From contig NC_057831.1 of NCBI RefSeq assembly GCF_910594005.1, positions 40,816,001 through 40,880,000 of the forward strand: a DNA stretch of 64,000 nt, written 5' to 3'. The stretch's first letter is position 1, and every line of letters starts with the position of its first letter. Both the position numbers and the translations under genes were made by a program. Below the pieces are notes generated by a model. It was not told the origin of the DNA. It did no database searches and saw only the letters and a program-made list of their open reading frames with translations. The DNA comes from Cervus elaphus (Eukaryota > Chordata > Mammalia > Artiodactyla > Cervidae). Of the stretch, positions 11,126 to 21,951 are shown piece by piece.

Positions 11126-11169
11126 TAAATGTAAATATTTTTAAATTGCAAAATTTAAAAATTATACAA

Positions 11170-11245
11170 GAGAATATGAATACTACTTACTTCATAGGGC
11201 CCCATGCTGAGGATCAAATGAGCTAAATAAAATGTCAAGCATCTG
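11170..11245 (+). mobile_element. MIR 3' piece
   Basis: 'tacttcatagggccccatg', 'gaggatcaaatgagctaaat' and 'gtcaagcatctgg' resemble the MIR 3' half. Short and weak. Confidence 0.35.
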
Positions 11246-11959
11246 GACCCAAAAAACACAATGTGAGTTTAGAGGTCATTATTGTTTAAGGCAACAAAAT
11301 TTTCTGCACTTGAATACATACAAATGTAAAGGAAAAATGTAATTAATGTTGAGCCCATTCTTATTCTGGTAGCCAATATGAGTGTTCCATGGAAATGTGA
11401 ACCGAGGGACAACATTCCAATGAAACTTTGTTTTGTTTAAATTTTCAAAATTTGAAATGAATTCTTTTAATATATAGTATACTATTAATGATAGTCATAT
11501 ATCTAAATGGAAATTATTTAAATTGAATTCCTAAAGCACAGACAATTAAAAAAATGAAATTGCATTCATACACATACTTTTTTGTAGAGATATATAATAA
11601 TGTGATGAATAAAGGGCATATATATGATATGCCATAAAAACATATATATTATAGTTAAATAATTTTCTCTGGAAAAAGTAAAAAAAAAAAGATGGACATT
11701 TTTGCCTCTTAAGAAAAATAATGAATATATGATGGGCATGAATTTTCTATAGCAGTTAGATGCAAATTAATACATTTAAAAGATGGATGAAACAATTTAT
11801 TTTAAAATATCTGTACTCACAGTATGCTAGGAATTACAACATTCAGAAGTCAGTAATTAAACTTGGGATGAAAACGTTCTAATTTCAATTAAAAATGTGC
11901 AACAGTGTAAATAGTTACTCAAAATTATTTTAGAAAATATGAGCCAAAAAAGAGAAAGA
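11246..11959. other. Very AT-rich sequence, no gene seen
   Basis: Long AT-rich run with many ATATA words and an A-tract near 11,680. No element recognised. Confidence 0.55.
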
Positions 11960-12165
11960 CTGTTTAAAGAACAGTAGACTTAGATGCAGAAGACCCACAT
12001 ATCAGGACTGGTTTAGTAACTGTTATTAGTTTTAGGATCTTAGGAAATTTACCTAATGACTCTGAACTTCAATTTTTTTTACCTGCAAAATGAGATTAGT
12101 TATGAAATTTAAATAAAAATAAATGGAAAATTCTTAAAAACCCTAAACCACTCTGTAAGTATTAA
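11960..12165 (+). mobile_element. MIR SINE relic
   Basis: Sense MIR order: 'gatgcagaagacccacatat', 'tcttaggaaatttacctaat', 'gactctgaacttcaat', 'acctgcaaaatgagattagt'. Confidence 0.45.
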
Positions 12166-12177
12166 AATATGGAAAAG

Positions 12178-12394
12178 GTCTTCCCTGGTGGCTCAGATGG
12201 TAAAGAATCCTCCTGCAATGCAGAAGACCTGGCTTCAATCCATGGGTTGGGAAGATCCCCTGGGGAAGGAAATGGTTACCCACTTCAGTATTCTTGCCTG
12301 GAGAATTCCATGGACAGAGGAGCCTGGGAGGGGCAACAGTCCATGGGGTCGCAAAGTGTCAGACACGACTGAGCAACTAACAGCACACACACAC
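12178..12394 (+). mobile_element. Bov-tA SINE
   Basis: Near-consensus sense copy with head 'cttccctggtggctcagatg', body and 'cagacacgactgagcaac' end, then a (CA)n tail. Little diverged, so relatively recent. Confidence 0.93.
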
Positions 12395-13514
12395 GGAAAA
12401 ATCAACCATGAAAAATACCTGGAAATGTTTCTTTCAAGATTCTTACAGCCTAAGATGTGGAATTCTTTCAAATGTGTTAAATGTTCTTTACAAATTTTGC
12501 ATATAGAAGTTATTTTACAAGTTTGTTCTCCTGGTGTACAAAATGTGCCCTAAGTTATCTCTGAAAAACTTAAATATATATAACATTTTATGGTCCATAG
12601 TTGAACTTGTGCGATTTTTGTTAAGTTTGACTGCAAAGCAAGAAATGGTTATCCCTCCTTAGATTGTAAACTGGTTCTAGTTTCAAAAGATAGATAGTTT
12701 CAAAAGGATAATTTATCAAAAGATTCTATCAGTATCATTAGAATCAGAGAACGTTTTTTAAGGTCATTTCATTAAAAGCTAACAATCATTTGCATGTATA
12801 AATCTGGGGTGTTTGCTAAAATTTGTCTTTACCTTACAGTTTTACAAGCTGTATGTTTTTTTTCTTTTTACAAGTTGTATTTTTATTTTCTCATTTACTT
12901 GTACAAAAAACACCTCAAGTCACACTTGGCATGAAATTAACACCATGAGCAGACCAGCTACATGATGATATTAGAAACAAATTTGAAATTCACTCAGGAA
13001 ACTCAACTATTGTTGTCAACTTGTGAATTTCCACATCACTCTTGTTATTTCCTCCTGCTTTGGAAATGGGATCTCTGCAGTGAACATTAAATCATTAGTA
13101 TTTTCTTGATAGCATGTTGTCTGGGTTCTTTATTGTACAGAAGCATCACAATAACACAAATAGTCCATAATTTGTCAGAGTGACTCTAAAATGGCTTCAG
13201 TGAGAGACATTCACAGAATAGCAATTCGAAAGAATGAAAGGATTACACACAAGGGAACAATCATTCTATGAGTTAGTATTGGTTTTCAGCTCCACATGGA
13301 CCATAGCAACATAATCAAATAACTGTTTATTTCTACAAAACAAAAGTGTAGAAATAGGAAGTTCAGTTTAAACCTTCTTCTAAATTTGGTTTATTTAATC
13401 CCTGACTTGCTTTCTCATGTTCAGAGATGGCTGCTATAGATACCTCTAGACATTCCATTTATTAGTACATTCCAATTAGAAAGAAGGTTGAAGGACAAAA
13501 GGCAAGGGCCAGTT
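12395..13514. other. No gene seen
   Basis: About 1.1 kb with no recognised element and no convincing exon. Confidence 0.55.
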
Positions 13515-13569
13515 GAGCCTGTTCCTCTTTCTCTTCTTCCTCTTTCCCCTCCTCCTCCTTCTCTTCTTT
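13515..13569. repeat. Polypyrimidine tract
   Basis: Almost uninterrupted C/T run on the plus strand ('cttcctctttcccctcctcc' and neighbours). Confidence 0.85.
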
Positions 13570-13969
13570 TAATTGGGAAGACTATAGTTTGTCTGGAAGT
13601 TCTACCCACTAGACCAGTAGACTTCCACTTGTAGCTCATTGCTTGCAATTGCATTATATGGCTATATCAAATGGCAAGAAAACCTGAATGATTGTGTATT
13701 TTATCTTGGCTCCTTGTTGCCCCAATTAAACTTGGTGTTCTGTAAGTGAGGAAGAAAAGAGAATGCACAAAATCAGTGTCTAGTCTTGTCTAATTCACTC
13801 AGTTTTTAAAAAAATTCTTTCAAAGGTTCACAAAAGTCACTCCAATTAAACTTAAATAATTTCTATGTATTTGTAGTTTTCTGACATCTTGTCATGTACT
13901 CAATTGCCTATCTCTCCTCAAGATCGAATATTGTATTTTGTTCTTCATTGTGTAGCTACTAGTCATAGC
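13570..13969. other. No gene seen
   Basis: No recognised repeat or exon. Confidence 0.5.
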
Positions 13970-13977
13970 GGGTACTT

Positions 13978-14197
13978 GCGTGTATGTGTGCTTAGTCGCT
14001 TCAGCCGTGTCCGACTCTTTGCAACCTTATGAACTGCAGCCCACCTGGCTCCTCTGTCCACGGGATTCTCCAGGCAAGAATACTGGAGCGGGTTGCCATT
14101 TCCTTCTTCAGGGGATCTTCCTGACCCAGGGATCGAACCTGGGTCTCCTGCATTACAGGCAGATTCTTTACTGTCTGAGTGACCAAGGGAGTCCAGT
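13978..14197 (-). mobile_element. Bov-tA SINE, antisense, with target duplication
   Basis: Complete reverse copy from 'cttagtcgcttcagccgtg' to 'gaccaagggagtcc'. Flanked by the 8-bp direct repeat 'gggtactt' at 13970-13977 and 14198-14205. Confidence 0.93.
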
Positions 14198-14312
14198 GGG
14201 TACTTACCCATGAATTTTATTTTCTTATATTAGGTTTGTATCATTCCAGCTCTGGGATATATTAAAATGCCTGATACATTCCTAATAAGTTTTGAGTATA
14301 TAATAGCTAAAA

Positions 14313-14521
14313 TTGGGACTTCTCTGGTGACACAGACAGTAACCTGCCTGTAATGAGGGAGACTGGGATTTGATCTCTGGATCGGGAAGATCCCCTGGAG
14401 AAGGGAATGACAACCCACTCCAGCATTTTTGTCTGGAGAAGTCCATGGACAGAGGGGCCTGGTGGGCTATAATCTATGGGGTTGCAAAGAGTTGGACATG
14501 ACTTAGCGACTAACACTTTCA
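14313..14521 (+). mobile_element. Bov-tA SINE
   Basis: Sense copy from 'gggacttctctggtgacac' to 'agcgactaacactttcat'. Faces the preceding antisense copy about 115 bp away. Confidence 0.92.
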
Positions 14522-14684
14522 TTTTTTATTTTTTTCAATAGCTTAAATTATTGGGGTAGTAAGTGATGACCACTAGGTAAACTGTCTTAAAGTCTCTGTA
14601 CTTTGAGCCTAATTATCTTGATTTGATTGAAAGTATGAGATAGTCCATGTTATGTCTTTAGTCAAATGAAAGATTCTTTAAACT

Positions 14685-14750
14685 CTATAGTACTTTACAA
14701 TTTTCAAAGGTTTTACACACATGATTCATATAATCTAATAATAACCCCTT
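14685..14750 (-). mobile_element. Possible MIR core, antisense
   Basis: 'tagtactttacaattttcaa' and 'catgattcatataatctaat' fit a reverse MIR core. Short and weak. Confidence 0.33.
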
Positions 14751-14756
14751 TTCTTT

Positions 14757-15002
14757 CTTATTTTGCCCCTCCCCTTCTCCCGCTCCCCACTGGTAACCAC
14801 AAGTTTGTTCTCTAACTGTAAATCTACTTATTTTTTGTTTTATTCACTAGGCTGTGGTATTTTTTAGATTCCATATATAAGTGATATAATTCAGTATTTG
14901 TCTTTCTCTGACTTAACTTAGCATATGCCCTCCAAGTCAATTCATGTTACTGCAAATGGCAAAATTTCATTGTTTTTAATAGCTGAGCAATACTCCATTC
15001 TC

Positions 15003-15004
<2 letters not shown>
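14757..15004 (-). mobile_element. L1 LINE 3' region, antisense
   Basis: The reverse L1 3' region is recognisable in order: 'ccactggtaaccacaagttt', 'tagattccatatataagtga', 'cagtatttgtctttctctga', 'ccctccaagtcaattcatgt', 'gctgagcaatactccattc'. Confidence 0.68.

Positions 15005-15005
<1 letters not shown>

Positions 15006-15066
<61 letters not shown>
15006..15066. repeat. (TC)n(TA)n compound microsatellite
   Basis: About 18 TC units run directly into about 12 TA units at the L1 edge. Confidence 0.95.
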
Positions 15067-15084
15067 GTGAAAAATTAATTTTAA

Positions 15085-15215
15085 TTAATTCATTCATTTA
15101 ACTAACAGAGGCTGCTCTAGACACTGGAAACATAAGTAGAAAAAAAAAGAAACTATTTTCTAGTAGCTCATAGTCTAGTGTGAGAGACAGAGAATAGTGT
15201 ATGATAAATGTTTTA
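15085..15215 (-). mobile_element. L2 LINE 3' relic, antisense
   Basis: 'aattcattcatttaactaac', 'tgctctagacactggaaaca', 'tagctcatagtctagtgtga' follow the reverse L2 3' end. Confidence 0.48.
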
Positions 15216-15435
15216 AGTCTGTCTCCTTACATTTCAGTTGGGTTAGTGCTGTCTGCTTCCCATCCTTATTATACAAGTTCAGTCAATAGGTATCCAAACC
15301 CACCATGTTTTAAAATGTTAATAGCCCAGAACAGTGTTGCTGGGAGCAATCACTCAGCAAGTCTTTTCTCTCTCTTACCAATTCTCTTTAGAGGAAAACT
15401 GTACATATTCTTCAAGGTTTTTCTATAAGGACATT

Positions 15436-15662
15436 CATGCATGCTCAGTCATTTCAGTCATGCCCGACTGCTTGGGACCTCATAGTCTTTTTGGAGGCCC
15501 ACCAGGTCCTCTGTCCATGGGGATTCTCCAGGCAAAAATACTGGAGTGGGTTGCCATGCCCTCTTCCAGGAAATCTTCCCGACCCAGGGACTGAACTCGT
15601 GTCCTTTACATCTCCGGCATTGGCAGGTGGGTTCTTTACCACTAACACCACCTGGAAAGCCC
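15436..15662 (-). mobile_element. Bov-tA SINE, antisense
   Basis: Reverse copy from 'atgcatgctcagtcatttca' to 'ccacctggaaagcccc'. Only about 28 bp separate it from an oppositely oriented Bov-A2. Confidence 0.92.
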
Positions 15663-15690
15663 CATCCATGAGGATGATGTAGAGACAATT

Positions 15691-16031
15691 TGGGCTGCCC
15701 TGGTAGCTCAGCTGGTAAAGAAAATGCCTGCAAGGCAGGATATCCAGGTTCAATTCCTGGGTTGGGAAAATCTCCCGAAGAAGGGAAAGGCTACCCACTC
15801 CACTCTTCTTGGGTTTCCCTGGTGGCTCAGATGGTAAAGAATCTGCCTGCAACACAGGAGACCTGAGTTCGATCGCTGGGTTGGGAAGATCCCCTGGAGG
15901 AGGGCATGGAAACCCACTCAAGTTATCTGGCCTGGAGAATTCCAAGGACAGAGGAGCCTAAAGGGCTATAGTCCATGTGGTCACAAAGAGTTGGACACAA
16001 CTGAGCAACTAAGCACAGCAAAGTGCAGCCC
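15691..16031 (+). mobile_element. Bov-A2 SINE (dimer) with target duplication
   Basis: Two tandem sense units, the second starting at 'gggtttccctggtggctcag' near 15,809. The flanks 'agagacaatt' (15681-15690) and 'agggacaatt' (16032-16041) match at 9 of 10 positions and are read as the target-site duplication. Confidence 0.93.
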
Positions 16032-16436
16032 AGGGACAATTCGGGAAGCTGTAGCATGCAGAGTCTTTCTCTGCCAGCCTTCTTCATCAGAACCATGGAA
16101 CACAAAACAATGACTGTGTGACTATTTTCTCATTTCATCCTGGAAAGGAACAGAGCTAGTACCATGCTAGATGCACAGGAGAGAGTCTAATTCATTCTAT
16201 ACTATATAAACACAGTTTGCATAACAAGTGCTTGTTTTGAAAGTACCAAAGACCACCCGTAGATTTGATGATTCACTTTTGGAGAGGACACAGGACTCAG
16301 AACATGATTCTGCTCATGGCTGTGACTTATTACAATGAAAGCATACAGAACAAAATCAAAGAAGGGGACAGGTGTACTAGGCAAAGTTAGGAAAGCAGGT
16401 GCACTCATCCAACAGTTCTCTCCCAGTGGAGTCTTA
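16032..16436. other. No gene seen
   Basis: No recognised repeat. A 68-codon minus-strand frame here has no known signature. Confidence 0.5.
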
Positions 16437-16837
16437 TTCAGTTCAGTTCAGGCTCTCAGTCATGTTAGACTCTTTGTGACCCCATGGACTGCAGCACGCC
16501 AAGCTTCCCTGTCCATCAACAACTCCCAGAGCTTGCTCAAACTCTTGTCCATTGAGTCGGTGATGCCATCCAACCATCTCATCCTCTGTTGTCCCCTTCT
16601 CCTGCCTTCAATCTTTCCCAGCATCAGGATCTTTTCCAATGAGTCAGTTCTTTGTATCAGGTGGCCCAAGTATTGGAGTTTCAGCTTCAGCATCAGTCCT
16701 TCCAATGAATATTCAGGACTGATTTCCTTTAGGATGGACTGGTTTGAACTCCTTGCAATCCAAGGGACTCTCAAGAGTCTTCTCCAATACCACAGTTCAA
16801 AAGCATAAATTCTTCAGTGCTCAGCTTTCTTTATAGT
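16437..16837 (-). mobile_element. BovB LINE 3' end, antisense
   Basis: Reverse BovB 3' region starting with the terminal 'cagttcagttca' repeat, then 'tgatgccatccaaccatctc', 'cttttccaatgagtcagttc', and ending at 'gtgctcagctttcttt'. The roughly 157-codon plus-strand frame across it is not a gene. Confidence 0.92.
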
Positions 16838-17336
16838 GGAGTACACTATATGGGATACACTATTTCTCCAGCAAGAGTTATGACAACATGTGAATTGTTG
16901 TCCATTATGAATGTTTATTAAAGACACAGCACCCAAAGTTTCTACTGGGGTCAGTTTACATAGACATTCTCTGCCTAGAATATACCATGGTTTCAGACTC
17001 TCAAAAGGAAATAAGGTGTTCACTGTAAACCATAGTTTTTGAGCAAGTAGTTTAGGAAGAGTGAGCCACCCTTACCAGTTATGGAATACAGGGAACCCTC
17101 CCGAAATCCAAGTGCCCTGATGCCAGACAAGGGTCCACCTTGCAAGCAACCCTTTATATGAATATCAGATTTAGTTGAGAACGTTGCTTGGCCTTTTAGA
17201 GGCTTGCTATGCTTGGCTAAAGGCAAGCTTGAGAGGAGATGTAAGGGGTGCAGAGGAAAGCAGGAATACAGTGGATTCCATCTCCTCTTCATCTTCTGGG
17301 CGGAAGGTGATGAAAGCTTGGACACTGCCTGGATTT
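16838..17336. other. Unassigned 500 bp between BovB and a SINE
   Basis: Moderately GC-rich compared with its surroundings. It carries an open frame of 116 codons on the minus strand (17,020-17,370) that runs into the neighbouring SINE. Not recognised; could be an old LTR or single-copy DNA. Confidence 0.4.
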
Positions 17337-17562
17337 TGCTTCCCAAGTGGTGCAGTGGTAATGAATTCACCTGCTAGTACAGGAGACACAAGAGACTGAG
17401 TTTTGATCCCTGGGTTGGGAAGATTCCCTGGAGTAGGAAATGGCAACCCACTCCAGTATTCTTGCCTGGAAAATTCCATGGACAGAGGAGCCTGGTGGAC
17501 TATAGGCAAAGGGGTTGCGAAGAGTTGGATATGACTAAATGACTGAGAACATGCAGACACAG
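17337..17562 (+). mobile_element. Bov-tA SINE
   Basis: Sense copy from 'gcttcccaagtggtgcagtg' through 'ccactccagtattcttgcc' to 'gactgagaacatgcagac'. Part of a 183-codon minus-strand frame crosses it and is spurious. Confidence 0.9.
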
Positions 17563-19250
17563 TGTCTGCATTAATTATATCATCTTCTTTGTCTGCCTTT
17601 TTGACTTTACTGCTCATCATAAAAGAAACAGAGGCAATTTTCAATTGCAAGACACATTTAGCTTCTTCCTGAAAAGTACTTCCTGAAAAAAAGTACTCCC
17701 TGAAAAGTACTGTGTTCCTGGGTTTTGTTATGCATTGGAGTTTACAATGTAAAGTCAACCTCTGAAGAACAATTTGGCAAAGTGAGAACTTTATTTATAA
17801 GGCTCACTTCTTAAGTTGTTCATCTTATAAATTTAGAATTTAGCGTTTTGAGATTGTATAAAGTAAAGGCATAGTTACATGACTTTTTTTTTTTTTTTCA
17901 TAGCTGAGTTTCTATATGTTCAGTTCCAACATACTGAACTTCCTGGAAGTTACTGAACTTAGAAGAACTTCTCCTGGATTTCTTGCTATGATATGGGATT
18001 TCTGCTTCCAACTTGATTTCTCCCGCTCAAATAATTTAGCTTTTGGCCACTGGAAATAATTGTACAGTCAAAAATAAATCCTTACATCTCTCTAAACAAA
18101 GCTAGAAATTATAAAATCAACAATTAGTATAAAAATATAATCCTTTTGCATTTTTCTTAAGATATTCTTGCTGGTATTATTTTGGGACTGTTGTTAGATG
18201 GCCTTTTTCCAAGAAAGTGAGTGATTATTTTAGGGAGCAGAAAAGGAGAAAGAAGTGTGTGGGAATAAAATATTTAAATTGCTGTTTTCTTTGTAGCTGT
18301 AATAGTGCCTGTAACTTGTGTGACTACAATATTTAGAACTCAATGGTATTTATCCCTATCTTAAAATATTTTGAGAACCATAATGTTTTTAAATTGTATT
18401 TCTTTGAAATATGATAACAATTGATTAAAAGTAAAAAAAAAAAAAAAAAAGCTTTTTCCTTGATGCAATATTAATGTCTTTGTGGAATAGCTTTACTCAA
18501 GAAAGAAAAAATGGAAGATAAAAGTATTTCTTTTCTGCTAACATTTTAACTTTTGGAGGAGGATTTGAGACTGAATCCTAGTTGTTTGTTTTCAGTATTT
18601 ATTACAGTTTAAATTAAAATGTGTGGGATTTAGTCATAATGTCTTAATACCATTTCAGTTTATATAGCTGAGCAGTTTCAGTACCTTCAATACAACATTT
18701 ATCTATATTTTTAAAGCTAGAAAACAATACAACAGCATGTATTTTTAAACTGTTATTTGTCTAAGCAGTATTAAATTAAAATGTCTACTGTTTCTAGGGC
18801 TCCTTAATAATTGAAGACATGATTTATTTCCAGGGGACTAGCTTTTTAAATTCTAAGAGGAACAATAGAAAGAAATATAAAGAGAAAAACTAAGAACTTT
18901 GTGTGTGTGTGTGTAATTGGGCACAGAAAAGAATAATAAAAGTGATAAAATATATTCAAAGACATGCATTTTTCAACGTACACTCTAATGTTTGGTATCA
19001 GGTAAAACTATATAAAAACTATAGGTTATATTATCTTATGCTTAGAAAATACCAAATTTCTAAGATTGTTCCAATTTTATCACATTTTATTCTTTTCTAT
19101 CACAACTGACTTACCAAAACATGCTTAAGTGCATATTTAATTTTAAGCTTTTAAATATTTTAAAATAAATTAGTTTTTAACATTTTGCTATGGCATACAT
19201 TAATCTAAAGAAACAGAGAAAAATCGCCAAGTCATTATATGTTTGATTAA
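17563..19250. other. AT-rich sequence with simple tracts, no gene seen
   Basis: Holds a T-run near 17,884-17,898 and an A-run at 18,433-18,450, plus three imperfect copies of a 'cctgaaaagtactt' unit at 17,668-17,712. No transposon family or exon was recognised. Confidence 0.55.
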
Positions 19251-19460
19251 TATTGTTGCTGTTTTAGTCTCTAGGTTGTGTTTGACTCTTACGACTCCAT
19301 GGACTGTAGCCCATTTGGCTCCTCTGTCCATGGGATTCTCCAGGCGATATTACTGGAGTGGGTAGTCCTTTCCTTCCCCAGGGGATATTCCCAGACTAGG
19401 GACTGAACCTGTGCCTCCTGCAATGGCAGGCAGGTCCTTTACCACTGGACCACCAGGGAA
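19251..19460 (-). mobile_element. Bov-tA SINE, antisense
   Basis: Reverse copy from 'gttgctgttttagtctctag' to 'ggaccaccagggaa'. The flanks 'ttgattaa' and 'ttgattta' are a likely duplication. Confidence 0.9.
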
Positions 19461-19569
19461 TTGATTTAAAAAATCATGCACTTGCATCACTAAAATTTAG
19501 AGAAATTCTCATAACTTAAGTATTCCTTTCTACCTTTGGAACTATTATTTCTAAAAATACAGAGTAGAA

Positions 19570-19778
19570 GGACTTCCCTGGTTGTTCAGTGGTTAAGAAT
19601 TTGGCTTGCAATGAAAGGTCACCAGTTTGATCCCTGGTCCGAGAGCTAGGATCCCACATGCTGAGGGACTACGGAGCCCTAGTGCCAGAACTAGAGAGAA
19701 TTCCGTGCACCGCAGTGAGAGATCCTGCATGCTGCATCTAAGACCTGACACAGCCAAATAAATATATGTACATATATT
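19570..19778 (+). mobile_element. CHR-2 type tRNA-derived SINE with 18-bp target duplication
   Basis: Starts 'ggacttccctggttgttcag' with the tRNA-like box 'agtttgatccctggtc', continues through 'gatcccacatgctgagg' to an A-rich end. Flanked by 'taaaaatacagagtagaa' (19552-19569) and a copy with one difference at 19779-19796. Confidence 0.88.
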
Positions 19779-19830
19779 TAAAAATAGAGAGTAGAATCTA
19801 GCTAATTCTATCAGTATTTATTAAGTGACT

Positions 19831-20002
19831 AGGGCTTCCTAGGTGGCGCTAGTGGCAAAGAAGCTTCCTACCAATGCAGGAGATGTAAGAGATGCGGGTT
19901 CAATCCCTGGGTCAAGAAGATCCCCTGGAGCAGGGCATGGCAACCCACTCCAGTATTCTTGCCTGGAGAATCCCATGGACAGAGGAGCCTGATGGGTCGT
20001 GG
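19831..20002 (+). mobile_element. Bov-tA SINE, 3' truncated
   Basis: Sense copy with intact head 'gggcttcctaggtggcgcta' that stops after 'ggagcctgatgggtcgtgg'. The normal 3' 60 bp are missing. Confidence 0.88.
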
Positions 20003-20215
20003 ATAGAAGATAAGTACAACAGTACTGCACGATCGGTGGTTGGTTGAATCTACCTACATGGACAAACTGAGGAACTGAGGATATGGAAGAACTGAGTATT
20101 CAGAGAACCAACCATATAGTAAGTGTAGATTTCTTCTTCTTCTTCTTTTTTTTTTTTTTGCAGCTTGGAGGGTCAGATCCAGCAACTTCCCATTGTTCGA
20201 GGGTCAACTGTACAA
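20003..20215. mobile_element. Possible old DNA-transposon end
   Basis: 'agtactgcacgatcggtggt' with 'tggttgaatctacctacatg', and at the other end 'attgttcgagggtcaactg', resemble end regions of mariner-type mammalian DNA transposons. Interrupted by a CTT/T-rich tract. Family not established. Confidence 0.3.
20130..20159. repeat. (CTT)n and T-run
   Basis: Five CTT units followed by about 14 T. Confidence 0.85.
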
Positions 20216-20382
20216 AGTACCACTGACATTACAGTGGATTAAAAAATAAAGATAAAAATCTCTATCATCATGGTGTTTAAATTCTAGTGAGGAGAGATGG
20301 ACAATCTCCACAGTAAAAAAAAATACAAATAGATTATCAGGTGGCCCCAAGTGCCAAAGAGAAAATTAAAGCTTGGAAGAGG

Positions 20383-20862
20383 GCTGTATTGTTTCCCTAC
20401 AGTTACTGTAACAAATCACTTCAAGCTCAGTGACTTAAAACAACAAAAATTAATTCTCTCACAGTTCTGGAGATCAGAAGTCTGAAACCAAGATGTCTGT
20501 AAGGCTGTCCTCGCTTCTAGGACTCTAGAAGAGAATCGTTTCTTGCCTTTTCCGGTGGCTCTAGGCATTCACTGGTTTGTGGTAACATTACCTGAATACC
20601 TGCCTCTATGCTCACATGGTTATTTACCCTGTGTTTCTGTCTCTTCCCTATCTCTGTGATTCCAATTCTCCCTATCCTTACAAGGATACCAGTAGCTGGA
20701 TTTAGGAACCATCCAAATCTATTATGATTTCATCTTAAATTGATAACATCTGCAAAGACCCTATTTCCAAATAAGGTCCCATTTACAGGTTCTAGGTAAA
20801 CATAGACTTTTGGGGAGACACAATTCCACTCACTATGGAGGCTAAGGAATGTTGACTGCAGA
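20383..20862 (-). mobile_element. MLT1-type MaLR LTR, antisense
   Basis: Reverse MaLR LTR with all main landmarks: 'gttactgtaacaaatcactt', 'ctcacagttctggagatcag', 'acaaggataccagtagctgg', 'aaagaccctatttccaaata' and the end 'ggggagacacaattccact'. Solo LTR; no internal genes. Confidence 0.75.
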
Positions 20863-20924
20863 GACACAGATGGAGAAAATGAAGAAATCATTAAGATATA
20901 TGGAAAGCTTGAGATTGGACCTCA

Positions 20925-21330
20925 AATCCAACATATTCAAAGTGGAAGTCATTATAATTCTCTCTTAAAACCATCTTTGGAACTCTTGCAAATACTGACT
21001 CTGGTTCTTACCTAGAAAACAAGAAATCATCTTAGATTCTTAGGTCTTGCTCAGCCTACCTCTATTTCCTAACAATCTCTAAATCTGTTAATCTTACTTC
21101 CTAAAATCTACCAAGGTATCTCTATTCCTACTCTACTGCCTTTATTTAGGCCATGTTTCTGTCCAAATTCCCCACTCTTATTCTCTACACTGCCTTAGAG
21201 GAAATTTCAATGAGAACAATGCTTTCATGTCACCCTCTTGCATAATCTCCTTTAATAGCTCTCCAACATTTGAGATAAACTATGGTCTCTCCTACAAGTA
21301 CATAGACATTTCACCAACACTCCTAAAGAA
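20925..21330 (+). mobile_element. L2 LINE relic
   Basis: Pyrimidine-rich order typical of the L2 3' coding end: 'cctatttcctaacaatctct', 'cctactctactgcctttatt', 'taggccatgtttctgtcc', 'cactgcc', then 'tctcctttaatagctctcc'. Confidence 0.45.
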
Positions 21331-21951
21331 GCTCCTATGACTCAGAAACCCTTTCTGTGGTTTCCAAAGACTTTCTCATCTTGTATCAACCAATAGCCCC
21401 CATTCCTCACCCACCACAATCAATCAAACAATCTGTAAGCCAGTCATTCTCAACTAGTGGCTACCTGCTAGACAGCCATGGCTGTCACCATCACACCCAC
21501 TAGTGAGTGAACAGCACCAGTGTATGTGACAGAGGTAGGTTATATAATTCATATTATAAACTAGGAAGTGGAAATATGAGAGCTTAATTTTCTTGCCGGG
21601 TCCTTTGTCATACTCCGGGTACAGTTTTGTTACATTATAAACTAGAGTTAATAATTTTTGCCTCTCAGAACTGCCATTCAATGAATGGATCATCTTAGTT
21701 TAAAAAGATATTTTGTACAGACACTGGCCCCCTAGCAGGTATTCAAGAAGTGATAATAATAATGACATGCCTTATAATGTTCTGACAGCAAAGAAGGAAG
21801 TGTTCATAGGAAAGGTTTTGCCCAAGAGAAATTTGGCCCTGAGCCTGTAACAGCATTGAAGAGTCCTCTTTCCATCCTGACAGATACCTACCACCTAGAC
21901 TCAGGTAGGATTACCTAATACAACCACAGAATAGGAATAGTTTTAGAGTTG
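21331..21951. other. No gene seen
   Basis: No recognised element. A 'cagtcattctcaactagtgg' at 21,440 hints at a hAT-type terminal repeat but no partner end was found. Confidence 0.45.

Noticed and set aside
12178..12394. Functional tRNA gene suggested by the B-box-like sequence in Bov-tA copies
   Set aside because: The tRNA-like heads cannot fold as full cloverleaves and lie in every SINE copy; they are pol III promoter remnants.
15454..15945. 163-codon minus-strand open frame
   Set aside because: It lies across two Bov SINEs and its residues (for example GKEPTCQ-type and SILAWRIPWTEE-type strings in other frames) are typical SINE translations.
16335..16808. 157-codon plus-strand frame
   Set aside because: Mostly antisense BovB tail; the same phrases recur in frames of the other BovB tails.
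17207..17758. 183-codon minus-strand open frame, the longest in the window
   Set aside because: Its centre is translated Bov-tA sequence and the flanks show no domain or conserved composition.
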